A stretch of DNA of 10,942 nt from Anaerolineaceae bacterium (GCA_003446605.1 DMDF01000079.1:1-10942), one strand, 5' to 3'; positions 1 to 6,536 are shown, counted from the stretch's first letter. Notes: a model not told the origin generated them from the sequence alone. Made by a program: numbers and translations.

Positions 1-611
1 TAATAGATACTATGTTCACGCTCGCCTTGGTAGTTCACATCCCCGTACGTAAAACACTCATTCCATTGAATGGTACGAAAATCATAATTGCCCTGTAGCG
101 CCATGGCGATGCGTTCCAACCCGTAGGTAATCTCGACGGAAACCGGCTCTAGAACGATGCCACCAGCTTGTTGGAAATAGGTGAACTGCGTGATTTCCTG
201 CCCATCTAACCACACTTCCCAGCCCAACCCCCAGGCACCCAGGGCGGGTGATTCCCAGTTATCTTCTACAAAACGAATATCATGGCTGCTTGGATCTACT
301 CCCAATGCCTGCAGAGAACGCAAGTAGAGTTCTTGTGGGTTGCCGGGATCTGGTTTCAGGATGACCTGGAATTGATAATGCTGTTGAAGGCGGTAGGGAT
401 TCTCTCCATAACGACCATCATCTGGTCTAACGGATGGTTCCACGTAAGCAACGTTCCAGGGCTCAGGACCGAGTACACGTAAATAAGTAGCCGGGTTCAT
501 GGTGCCGGCGCCGACCTGTGTATAATACGGCTGCCAGATTAAGCAACCGTTTTGAGACCAATAGTCTTGCAGCTTTAAAATAATTTCCTGAAAACGCAGC
601 GCCTCACTCAT
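1..611 (-). CDS. glyQ: Glycyl-tRNA synthetase alpha subunit (partial, 3' end outside window)
   Basis: Catalytic subunit of the alpha2beta2 (bacterial GlyQ/GlyS) glycyl-tRNA synthetase, a cytoplasmic enzyme that charges tRNA-Gly using glycine and ATP. I translated 203 codons from an ATG at 611-609; the frame stays open to the window edge. Hallmarks of GlyQ are present in order: LQDYWSQNGC near residues 14-23, VGAGTMNPATYLR at 33-45, RPDDGRYGENPYRLQ at 62-76, the block DIRFVEDNWESPALGAWGLG at 111-130, QFTYFQQAGG at 142-151 and EITYGLERIAM at 160-170. The family is about 300 residues, so roughly the last third is missing here. GGAG lies five bases before the ATG (plus-strand 617-620), and an upstream ATG in the same region meets a stop at once, which supports this start. 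A 65-bp gap with its own promoter separates it from the upstream peptidase-like gene. Whether glyS follows cannot be seen. Very sure of the family. Confidence 0.97.
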   Translation of the reverse strand, partial: MSEALRFQEIILKLQDYWSQNGCLIWQPYYTQVGAGTMNPATYLRVLGPEPWNVAYVEPSVRPDDGRYGENPYRLQQHYQFQVILKPDPGNPQELYLRSLQALGVDPSSHDIRFVEDNWESPALGAWGLGWEVWLDGQEITQFTYFQQAGGIVLEPVSVEITYGLERIAMALQGNYDFRTIQWNECFTYGDVNYQGEREHSIY

Positions 612-650
612 AATGACTCCATCTTTCATCAAAATTTAACCAATTCACGA

Positions 651-659
651 ATTATACCA
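651..659 (-). promoter_or_regulatory. Extended -10 promoter for glyQ
   Basis: On the minus strand this reads TGGTATAAT, a perfect TATAAT with the TGn extension, about 40 bases before the glyQ start codon. No good -35 box is visible at 16-18 bp, which is typical of extended -10 promoters. It suggests glyQ is transcribed on its own as well as, possibly, by read-through from the gene upstream. Prediction from sequence only. Confidence 0.6.
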
Positions 660-676
660 ACCAAACTTGAATGCTC

Positions 677-1336
677 TTACAGATCGCGAGAGTAAACGAT
701 AATCTCTTTATGGATACCTAACAGGGAACTCCAAACTTTTCTACGCTGCCAGTCTGATGAAAATTTCTCCCAGGATTCTTTTTGCACTCGCCGGTTGGGG
801 GGCAGATGAACCAGATAGGGGTTGGGATCAAGGGTGAATACCATGTTGTCTTCAGCGGAAAAATCGATGATGTTTACCCAATGGGCGCCCCCATTTTTCC
901 ATATTTTCAAAGCGGAAATATATTTTCCAGAAACGATCTTTTCGAAGATGGTATGCCGGCTTGCCCCGCTGATGCGCTCCGCTTTCCAGGGCAATCCCAG
1001 TTTCAGCATCCATTGGTTGAAGGCAGTTACAATACCCCAGGGAGTGGTTGCCCCACCGACATTGGGAAAAGTCCCCGGCAAGCGATCCCAAAAATGAAAA
1101 CGGGTTTGATAAATGATATTCTCCTTTCGCAGAGAGAGATCTTTTACGCTTTCTTGTGTCAGAATGATGTTGATGATCATTGCCACACTGGTGGGTCCAC
1201 AATCATTGGATACGATCCCCTTCTGGCGAAACCCTTGGGATAGGTAAAAACTTCCAAATGACGAAGGGAAAGTCTTTTGGATTGACGATTGGTGGTTCTG
1301 GGGTTCAGGTTGTTTATTTTCTTGACCGTACATCAT
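677..1336 (-). CDS. C39-like (papain-fold) cysteine peptidase family protein
   Basis: A 219-residue protein with the layout of the peptidase C39-like family (Peptidase_C39_2 type). Seen directly: SNDCGPTSVAMI with the likely nucleophile Cys46, GGAHWVNIIDF with His152, and LDPNPY with Asp170, in the order Cys-His-Asp expected of the papain-like fold. The first ~30 residues are polar, with no signal peptide, lipobox or membrane segment, so it is probably cytoplasmic unless exported by another route. The bacteriocin exporter C39 domain is fused to an ABC transporter; this is a stand-alone protein, and no transporter or leader-peptide gene is nearby. Substrate unknown. Two ATGs are adjacent at the start (1336 and 1333); the ribosome site is weak (AAAGAA). 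It is divergent from the LysM lipoprotein gene 65 bp away, and glyQ lies downstream. Family call fairly sure, activity and role not. Confidence 0.75.
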   Translation of the reverse strand: MMYGQENKQPEPQNHQSSIQKTFPSSFGSFYLSQGFRQKGIVSNDCGPTSVAMIINIILTQESVKDLSLRKENIIYQTRFHFWDRLPGTFPNVGGATTPWGIVTAFNQWMLKLGLPWKAERISGASRHTIFEKIVSGKYISALKIWKNGGAHWVNIIDFSAEDNMVFTLDPNPYLVHLPPNRRVQKESWEKFSSDWQRRKVWSSLLGIHKEIIVYSRDL

Positions 1337-1362
1337 TGTGTTCTTTGAGCTTTGTTAATATC

Positions 1363-1368
1363 ATTATA
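1363..1368 (-). promoter_or_regulatory. -10 box for the C39-like gene
   Basis: The minus strand reads TATAAT here, about 26 bases before the ATG at 1336. The hexamer 17 bp upstream (TTATAC) is a poor -35 match. It lies back to back with the TATAAT of the divergent LysM gene, each -10 box falling in or near the other's -35 region, so the two promoters probably compete for polymerase. Confidence 0.45.
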
Positions 1369-1392
1369 AAAGTATTTATTCAAAAGTATAAT
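1364..1392 (+). promoter_or_regulatory. Promoter for LysM lipoprotein gene (TTATAA-17-TATAAT)
   Basis: A perfect -10 box TATAAT lies at 1387-1392, with a weak -35 (TTATAA, 1364-1369) at 17 bp. Initiation about seven bases after the -10 box would fall at about 1399-1402, that is at or just before the ATG at 1402, so the message may be leaderless. This fits with the absence of any Shine-Dalgarno motif before that ATG. Confidence 0.5.
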
Positions 1393-1401
1393 TTTGCCAC
1401 G

Positions 1402-2349
1402 ATGAAAAAACTATTTTTATGTGAGCTATGCACCATGGTTTTAATGGTTGCCTGTACTGGTGGAAAACAAGCTACCTATGTGGGGGTTGGTTTAACCCCG
1501 TACGGTTCAACGACCAACGCTGAAGCGCAGACACTTGCTCCGATAACTACCGGCACCCCTTTACCTACTCCTTCACCCACCCCGCATTATCACGTGGTTG
1601 CGGCAGGTGAAACCATGTCGAGCATTGCTGTGTTGTATGGGTTTAATATGAAGGATGTGGTGGACGCAAACCCGGATATTAATCCCAACGCCATGGTGGT
1701 GGGGATGCAGGTACTGATTCCTGCCAAACCCGCCAGCACGCAGGAGGTTCCCATCGCGGCTGATCTGGAACCGATAACTCTTGATGATCCGCAATGTTAT
1801 CAAGAAAAAAGTGGAGGATTATGGTGCTTTCTTACTGCTGTAAATGAGAATGCAAATGCGGTGGAGAATGTACTGGTAGAGATTACTATCGGGGATGCGA
1901 ATGCCTCTCAATTGAGCGCTCGCATAGCAGCAGCGCCGCTCAATATGATCCCTGCGGGCGGTGAACAGGTTCTTTCGGCTTATTTTCCCCCACCCATTCC
2001 GGATCCCTTCCGCTACAGCTACCAACTGGTCTCTTCTATCCCGGTCGAGGATATGAGCCGCTATATTGAGACAAAAATTCTGGAACAATCCATTGATATT
2101 TCAAATGATGGGTTGACTGCGCAGGTATCTGCACGCGTATTTATGAACGGGATTGTGGGAGATACCGTCAGAGTTTGGCTTTCCGCTATTGCAAAGGATG
2201 CCAATGGCGCCGTGATGGGGGTCAGAAGGATTGAGGCTGTGACAGAACTTGACTCACTTGGGATTGTGGAGGTGACAGGTTTTGTCTATTCTGTCGAGAG
2301 TCCTATCGAGGAAGTGGCACTGCAGGCTGAAGCTATCTATACTCAATAA
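1402..2349 (+). CDS. LysM-domain lipoprotein with Thr/Pro linker and C-terminal beta-rich domains
   Basis: A predicted 315-residue surface lipoprotein. The N-terminus MKKLFLCELCTMVLMVAC has a short basic start, a hydrophobic run and a lipobox-like MVA-Cys18, so it should be lipidated and tethered to the membrane. A low-complexity Thr/Pro linker (about 49-61, TPLPTPSPTP) leads into one LysM domain (about 63-107: YHVVAAGETMSSIAVLYG ... NPDINPNAMVVGMQVLIP), a fold that binds peptidoglycan or related glycans. Residues ~120-315 form two beta-rich stretches that look like FxLYD-type extracellular domains (visible in the spaced hydrophobic pattern and the run of acidic loops), with Cys at the start of the first; this last call is tentative. 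The frame is open further upstream to 1180, but that would overlap the divergent gene and hide the signal peptide, so I start at 1402. An SDR gene follows 23 bp later, probably in the same transcript. No enzymatic motif seen. Confidence 0.8.
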   Translation: MKKLFLCELCTMVLMVACTGGKQATYVGVGLTPYGSTTNAEAQTLAPITTGTPLPTPSPTPHYHVVAAGETMSSIAVLYGFNMKDVVDANPDINPNAMVVGMQVLIPAKPASTQEVPIAADLEPITLDDPQCYQEKSGGLWCFLTAVNENANAVENVLVEITIGDANASQLSARIAAAPLNMIPAGGEQVLSAYFPPPIPDPFRYSYQLVSSIPVEDMSRYIETKILEQSIDISNDGLTAQVSARVFMNGIVGDTVRVWLSAIAKDANGAVMGVRRIEAVTELDSLGIVEVTGFVYSVESPIEEVALQAEAIYTQ

Positions 2350-2372
2350 TATTTCATAGAGGATCAGTAAAT

Positions 2373-3197
2373 ATGTTCACAACGGGTAGAACCGTGTTGG
2401 TCACCGGATCGACGGATGGCATTGGGAAACAAACTGCTGTGACACTTGCCGGGCAAGGCGGGAGAGTGTTGATCCATGGTCGTAATCCTCAAAAAGTGGA
2501 TAGGACCATCAGCGAGATTAAAAAACGATATCCTGATGCAGACCTGGCAGGTTATGTGGCAGAATTTTCATCTTTGGACTCAGTTAGGAAATTGGTGGAT
2601 GAAATTAACCAGAAGGAAGCATCTCTGCATGTGTTGATCAATAATGCTGGAATTTATTCCCCTGATTTTGGATTATCGCAGGATGGTTTCGAACTCACCT
2701 TCGCGGTGAATCAATTAGCCCCCTTTTTACTAACCCTTTCTTTACTCGAAAAGATCAAAGCCAGTCAAGCCGCCAGAATCATCAACGTTACATCCATTGC
2801 GCACGGCGTGCATGATCTAGATATGAACAAAATTCATGATGAAAATTCATTTCGTGCCTGGCGGGCGTATAAGATCTCAAAATTTGCGAATATTCTTTTT
2901 ACCTACACTTTGGCGGAACGGCTACAAGATAGTCAAGTTACAGTAAACTGCCTTCATCCCGGCACTGTGAATACCAAAGTACTGCGAAGTGCTTTCCCCG
3001 AAATGCAGGGCATCAGCCTTGAAGAAGGAGCACGCAGTTCAATCTACTTGGCATCAACTGAGGATCTTGATGGGGTAACAGGGAAATATTTTGAAGAGAG
3101 TAAACCTGCTGAGAGTGCCCCGCAGACTTATGATAAAGAAATACAGCAAACTATGTGGGAACAGTGTGAACGCTGGGTAGGGTATCAGGAGAACTAA
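2373..3197 (+). CDS. Short-chain dehydrogenase/reductase (retinol dehydrogenase-like SDR)
   Basis: A 274-residue classical-type SDR, a cytoplasmic NAD(P)(H)-dependent oxidoreductase. The Rossmann nucleotide site TGSTDGIG is at residues 11-18, with HGR at 36-38 (an Arg after the second strand, often seen in NADP-preferring members). NNAG is at 90-93, active-site Asn113, Ser141 in NVTS, and the catalytic Y166-x3-K170 in YKISK; HPGTVNT follows at 195-201. Length and spacing match the family; the overall look is closest to the RDH11-14/WWOX-like group, whose bacterial members have largely unknown substrates. AGAGGA at 2358-2363 sits nine bases before the ATG and fixes the start. It follows the LysM lipoprotein gene by 23 bp with no terminator between, and ends in a strong stem-loop. 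Substrate cannot be told from sequence. No truncation or frameshift. Confidence 0.92.
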   Translation: MFTTGRTVLVTGSTDGIGKQTAVTLAGQGGRVLIHGRNPQKVDRTISEIKKRYPDADLAGYVAEFSSLDSVRKLVDEINQKEASLHVLINNAGIYSPDFGLSQDGFELTFAVNQLAPFLLTLSLLEKIKASQAARIINVTSIAHGVHDLDMNKIHDENSFRAWRAYKISKFANILFTYTLAERLQDSQVTVNCLHPGTVNTKVLRSAFPEMQGISLEEGARSSIYLASTEDLDGVTGKYFEESKPAESAPQTYDKEIQQTMWEQCERWVGYQEN

Positions 3198-3228
3198 GAA
3201 GATCCCTGCAAGGGAATCTTCTATTTTT
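3197..3228 (+). terminator. Stem-loop terminator, convergent SDR/lexA
   Basis: Left arm 3197-3206 (AGAAGATCCC) pairs with 3212-3222 across a five-base loop, with a single bulged A at 3215, giving ten base pairs followed by a T-run at 3224-3228. The stem begins at the last base of the SDR stop codon. For plus-strand transcripts it is a good intrinsic terminator. It lies just after the lexA stop in the other direction and may also stop that transcript, although the T-tract is poor on the minus strand. Confidence 0.75.
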
Positions 3229-3961
3229 AAGCAGCTACGCTTTGCACCTGCCTGATGACCATGACCACTTTCCCCATGATGCGCAGTGCTTTGGGGTTGT
3301 TGATGTAAATTGGGCCCATGTTTGGGTTGGCAGGCTGTAAACGGATACGATTTGGTTCTTTGTAGAAATATTTTAATGTTGTCTCATCTTTATCATCCAA
3401 CCACACGGCGACCATTTCTCCGTTTTGAGCCTGGTTGGTGCGTCTCATGATGACCACATCGCCATCATTGACCATGGCGTCAATCATGGAATCTCCTTGA
3501 ACTTCAAGCGCAAATAATTCTTCAATTTTTTCTTTGGCGGGCAGTAAACTGCGGGCGATCTCAATGCTGCTTTCAGGGTCAAAATAATTCAAATCAGAAG
3601 CAGGCATGGGGATCGGTTCGCTGGCAACAATGCGACCCATTATAGGAATCTGCAGTAGTTCATCCAGGGCTGTGCTTGCCTTTTGTACTGCGGCTGAAAC
3701 TTTCTCCGTCGCTGTTTTTGTTTTGGCGCCTTCGATTTCCTTTTTGACACAAATACTGCGCGAGATGTGATTTTCGCGTGAAATATACCCCATCTCTTCC
3801 AGCTGGTTGAGATAATAATCTACCAGGGATGTAGATTTTACATCAATGCTCTCGCCGATCTCTCGGATGGAGGGCGAATACCCATTTTCATCCTGGAAAT
3901 CTACCAGAAAACGCATGATCTTCTTATGCCGATTTCCCAGTCCCTCTGATTTGCGTGCCAT
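3227..3961 (-). CDS. lexA: LexA SOS repressor (S24 self-cleaving peptidase)
   Basis: A 244-residue transcriptional repressor of the DNA-damage (SOS) response. The winged-helix DNA-binding domain spans about 8-70 (RHKKIMRFLVDFQDENGYSP, then SIREIGESIDVKSTSLVDYYLNQL). A rather long linker (about 72-103, Ala/Lys/Thr-rich) joins it to the S24 peptidase domain. The dyad is intact: Ser158 in QGDSMIDA and Lys197 in ETTLKYF. The self-cleavage site region reads PIMGRIVASEPI, so the scissile bond would be Ala113-Ser114 instead of the usual Ala-Gly. The C-terminal part closely resembles Gram-positive LexA (FYKEPNRIRLQPANPNMGPIY). An in-frame ATG 54 bases upstream is inside the operator and is rejected; GAGGAG at 3968-3973 fixes the start at 3961. 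It is divergent from osmC and convergent with the SDR gene. Its promoter carries a LexA box, so autoregulation is expected. No other SOS gene lies in the window. Confidence 0.96.
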   Translation of the reverse strand: MARKSEGLGNRHKKIMRFLVDFQDENGYSPSIREIGESIDVKSTSLVDYYLNQLEEMGYISRENHISRSICVKKEIEGAKTKTATEKVSAAVQKASTALDELLQIPIMGRIVASEPIPMPASDLNYFDPESSIEIARSLLPAKEKIEELFALEVQGDSMIDAMVNDGDVVIMRRTNQAQNGEMVAVWLDDKDETTLKYFYKEPNRIRLQPANPNMGPIYINNPKALRIMGKVVMVIRQVQSVAA

Positions 3962-3967
3962 TTCGCG

Positions 3968-3973
3968 CTCCTC
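3968..3973 (-). promoter_or_regulatory. lexA ribosome binding site
   Basis: GAGGAG on the minus strand, six bases upstream of the ATG at 3961-3959. It decides the start of LexA as MARKSEGLG and excludes the longer frame opening at 4015. Confidence 0.85.
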
Positions 3974-4000
3974 AATAAATAATTGGACAAATGTACTAAT

Positions 4001-4029
4001 AATATACCGGAACATACGTTCTGTGTCAA
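4001..4029 (-). promoter_or_regulatory. lexA promoter (TTGACA-17-TATATT)
   Basis: On the minus strand a perfect -35 TTGACA (plus 4024-4029) is followed at exactly 17 bp by TATATT (plus 4001-4006). The message would begin near 3994, leaving a leader of about 33 bases that contains the GAGGAG ribosome site. The LexA box fills most of the spacer, so bound LexA would block polymerase. Confidence 0.85.
4010..4021. promoter_or_regulatory. LexA box GAAC-ATAC-GTTC
   Basis: GAACATACGTTC matches the GAAC-N4-GTTC core of the Bacillus subtilis-type SOS box (CGAACRNRYGTTCG), including the RNRY centre. It lies between -35 and -10 of lexA. It is also about 65 bp upstream of the divergent osmC gene, so it could affect that gene, but osmC's own promoter is not clear. 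Confidence 0.88.
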
Positions 4030-4084
4030 GAGCTTCTTTTCCCCTTAATCTGTATTATCATAAGAGAAAAACGGAGATCACAAG

Positions 4085-4495
4085 ATGGCAAATGCTGTAG
4101 TGAAATGGGTTGAAGGGAAAACTTTCCTGGGTGTTGATTCTACCAACCATGCGGTTGTACTTTCGAGCCCCGCAGAGGGGATTGGTATGAAACCTTCTGA
4201 ATTGATGTTGGTGGCATTGGGTGCTTGCAGTTCAGTGGATGTGGTAGGAATTCTAGAGAAACGGAAGATTACCCTAACGCGATACGAAGTGCAGCTATCC
4301 GCTGAACAGGATGAAAATCCCCCATGGACTTTTCGCAAGATCCACATGAAATATATTCTGGCAGGGAAAGACTTGAATGAGAACGATGTAGCAAAGGCAA
4401 TTGAGCTATCCGAAGGAAAATACTGCTCAGTTGCAGCAACCCTGAAAGGGAAAGCTGAAATAACGACAGAGTATGTGATCGAATCGGGAGACTAG
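4085..4495 (+). CDS. OsmC/Ohr-family protein (peroxiredoxin-like)
   Basis: A 136-residue cytoplasmic protein of the OsmC/Ohr superfamily, whose characterised members reduce organic hydroperoxides with a pair of cysteines. Both cysteines are visible: Cys48 in ALGACSSVDV and Cys114 in GKYCSVAATL, in the usual places on the two long helices. The text EGIGMKPSELMLVALGAC is typical of the YhfA-like OsmC branch and not of Ohr or OsmC proper, so hydroperoxide activity is plausible but unproven. GGAG at 4073-4076 is eight bases before the ATG. It diverges from lexA with 123 bp between the starts; a TATTAT at 4053-4058 is a possible -10 without a convincing -35. Its stop TAG (4493-4495) overlaps the stop of convergent prmA inside one CTAG, with no terminator seen. 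Family sure, substrate not. Confidence 0.9.
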   Translation: MANAVVKWVEGKTFLGVDSTNHAVVLSSPAEGIGMKPSELMLVALGACSSVDVVGILEKRKITLTRYEVQLSAEQDENPPWTFRKIHMKYILAGKDLNENDVAKAIELSEGKYCSVAATLKGKAEITTEYVIESGD

Positions 4496-5397
4496 CTTTG
4501 TTTTACGAAGGCGATCGCAACCCAATCGTCCTGTACAACACTGTCAACCCGGGTAAAACCGTTGGTCTGGGCTTTTTCTTCGATGGTCTGCATCTGATCA
4601 ACCAGGATTCCTGAAATGAGTAGGTATCCCTTATCCTCTACCAGTTTGCCCATGCCCTGATCGAATAATTCTTCCAGTACCTTGAGTAAAATATTGGCTA
4701 CCACCAGCGGCGCTTTTTTATAGCTGAACTTTCCTGCAAGAATCTCAGGGACGGAAGCTTTGTCGATCTCAATTTCATTCTCCACCTCATTAAGGGCTGC
4801 GTTTTCTTGAGAAGAGAGAATTGCTGCACCGCTTACATCCACTGCTATAGAATGAACTGCCCCCAGCAATATACCCGCAATGGAAAGTACCCCAGAACCG
4901 CAACCCACATCGATTATGGTATCGCCAGTACGCACATACTTTTCCATCAAACTCAAACTGAGCTGTGTGGTGGGATGGGTGCCTGTACCGAATGCCATAC
5001 CAGGATTGATGCGAATGGGAAGACGACCTTTATCTGCCTTTGTTACGTCAAACCAGGCAGGAATGACAATTAAGCGTTTGCCAATCTTCACTGGCTTATA
5101 GAATTGTCGCCAGGCAGCCATCCAATCCTGATCGCGGATTTGACGGTAGGTCGGCGCTGGTACGGGCAGGATCTTGTTCAAATAAAAGATGGCTTTTTCG
5201 ATCTCCTGTTTGCATTGCTCCAGGGAATCATCTTCTAGCAGATAAGCGTATACCTTCATCTGGTTTGGATTGTCCGATTGCAGATCGCGCTCGATTACCA
5301 CACCTTGGTGGGCATAACGATTTAATATTTCCGCTACTGCCTCTGCTTGTTCTCCTGGTAGAAGAAAAGATACTTCAAGCCAGGTGTGTTTATCCAC
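4492..5397 (-). CDS. prmA: Ribosomal protein L11 methyltransferase
   Basis: PrmA transfers methyl groups from S-adenosylmethionine to ribosomal protein L11 in the cytoplasm; loss is tolerated in E. coli. At 301 residues it has family length. Seen: N-terminal substrate-recognition domain (~1-80), the RDQDWMAAWRQFYKPVKIG stretch at 88-106, NPGMAFGTGTHPTT at 131-144, the SAM-binding motif I IDVGCGSG at 162-169, and the PrmA-type catalytic loop VANILLKVL at 233-241. The start is GTG at 5397-5395, which overlaps the dnaJ stop by eight bases; AGAGG at plus 5404-5408 lies six bases upstream of it, inside the dnaJ coding region, so translation is probably coupled. This dnaJ-prmA order is also common in Firmicutes. 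It is the last gene of the heat-shock operon and ends tail-to-tail with osmC. Confidence 0.96.
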   Translation of the reverse strand: MDKHTWLEVSFLLPGEQAEAVAEILNRYAHQGVVIERDLQSDNPNQMKVYAYLLEDDSLEQCKQEIEKAIFYLNKILPVPAPTYRQIRDQDWMAAWRQFYKPVKIGKRLIVIPAWFDVTKADKGRLPIRINPGMAFGTGTHPTTQLSLSLMEKYVRTGDTIIDVGCGSGVLSIAGILLGAVHSIAVDVSGAAILSSQENAALNEVENEIEIDKASVPEILAGKFSYKKAPLVVANILLKVLEELFDQGMGKLVEDKGYLLISGILVDQMQTIEEKAQTNGFTRVDSVVQDDWVAIAFVKQS

Positions 5398-6511
5398 CCA
5401 ATACCTCTTTTAGTTTATCCACAAAGCTTTTCTCCTGTGGATGCGCTTCGCTATCCAACGTTTCTGCTAGCTGCTCAAATAGCTCACGCTGTTCTTTACT
5501 CAGTCTCTTGGGAATTTCCACGTCGATGATTACCAACTGGTCACCCTTGTTGTTTGAGTGAACGTGAGAAAAACCCTTGCCGCGCAGACGAAATACTTTC
5601 CCTGATTGGGTTCCAGAAGGAATGGAAAGGGTGGTGTCCCCATTCATGGTGGGTACTACAATATCTGCACCCAGTGCAGCTTGGGAAACATTGATATTCA
5701 GATCCAGTAGAATATCGTACTCCTTGCGCCGGAAGAATTTATGCGGGCGCACATTGATTTTGATGTACAAATTTCCCCGTGGACCCCCATTGGTGCCGGG
5801 CTGCCCTTCACCCGCAAGGCGCACTTGGGTACCATCATCCACTCCGGCTGGGATGGGGATTTCTTTTTGAACGTTGCGTGTTTCGTACCCGCGCCCACGA
5901 CATTCGTGGCAGGCTTTTTCAATCACTTTTCCAGCTCCATTACAGGTTGGGCAGGTGGTTACCTGCACCATGGAACCAAGAAAGGTATTGCGAACCTGGC
6001 GTACCTCACCGTGACCTCCGCATGTGGCACAGGTTTTGGTGCTGGTGCCTGGTTCGGAGCCGGTCCCTTTACAAACATGGCAGAGTTCATCACGTGTGAT
6101 AGAGATCTCTTTATCCACACCAAAGAAAGCTTCTTCAAAATCCAGTGTTACAGTTGTAACCAGATCTTCACCGCGTCGTGGAGAACTGCGCCGGCGAGTG
6201 TTACCGCTCATTCCACCGAATCCAAAGAACTGCTCAAATATCTCAAAGGGGTCAAAATTAGAAAAGTCCCATTGGCTGCCATTCCCGGTGACGCCAGCAT
6301 GCCCGTAGCGGTCGTAAGCCGCTCTTTTTTCGGGATCACTTAAGATGGCAAAGGCTTCGTTAATCTCTTTAAACCTTTCCTCAGCATCGGGTTCGTGATT
6401 CACGTCCGGGTGATATTGTCTGGCTAAATTGCGAAAAGCAGATTTGATATCTTCCTGTGATGCATCTCGCCCAATTCCAAGTATTTCGTAGTAGTCTCTT
6501 TTTTCTGCCAT
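5390..6511 (-). CDS. dnaJ: Chaperone protein DnaJ (Hsp40, type I)
   Basis: J-domain co-chaperone that binds unfolded proteins and stimulates the DnaK ATPase. The 373-residue product has the full type I layout: J domain at 5-70 with HPD at 34-36, a Gly/Phe segment at ~80-105, then four zinc repeats CHVCKGTG (144), CATCGGHG (161), CPTCNGAG (187) and CHECRGRG (201), two C-terminal beta domains and the ending VDKLKEVLGG. The frame extends 14 codons upstream to 6553, but that would begin inside the 34-bp palindrome and adds residues unlike DnaJ; MAEKRDYYEILGI at 6511 is the normal start. The ribosome site is weak (GGAT about six bases before). It is separated from dnaK by 83 bases, the longest gap in the operon, and overlaps prmA by eight bases. 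Confidence 0.97.
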   Translation of the reverse strand: MAEKRDYYEILGIGRDASQEDIKSAFRNLARQYHPDVNHEPDAEERFKEINEAFAILSDPEKRAAYDRYGHAGVTGNGSQWDFSNFDPFEIFEQFFGFGGMSGNTRRRSSPRRGEDLVTTVTLDFEEAFFGVDKEISITRDELCHVCKGTGSEPGTSTKTCATCGGHGEVRQVRNTFLGSMVQVTTCPTCNGAGKVIEKACHECRGRGYETRNVQKEIPIPAGVDDGTQVRLAGEGQPGTNGGPRGNLYIKINVRPHKFFRRKEYDILLDLNINVSQAALGADIVVPTMNGDTTLSIPSGTQSGKVFRLRGKGFSHVHSNNKGDQLVIIDVEIPKRLSKEQRELFEQLAETLDSEAHPQEKSFVDKLKEVLGG

Positions 6512-6536
6512 TAGTTGATCCGTGTCTGTTATGAAA

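Noticed and set aside
1180..1401. Extension of the LysM lipoprotein frame upstream to 1180
   Set aside because: It overlaps the divergent C39-like gene, gives unlikely protein sequence and would bury the lipoprotein signal peptide that begins at 1402.
3962..4015. Eighteen-residue N-terminal extension of LexA
   Set aside because: The upstream ATG lies inside the LexA box and upstream of the predicted start of transcription; a strong GAGGAG sits before the ATG at 3961.
5741..6343. Long open frame on the plus strand (200 codons) opposite dnaJ
   Set aside because: It lies wholly within the well-supported dnaJ gene on the other strand, has no family likeness and comes from the codon pattern of the zinc-finger region. 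The same applies to plus-strand frames opposite dnaK, grpE, hrcA and prmA.
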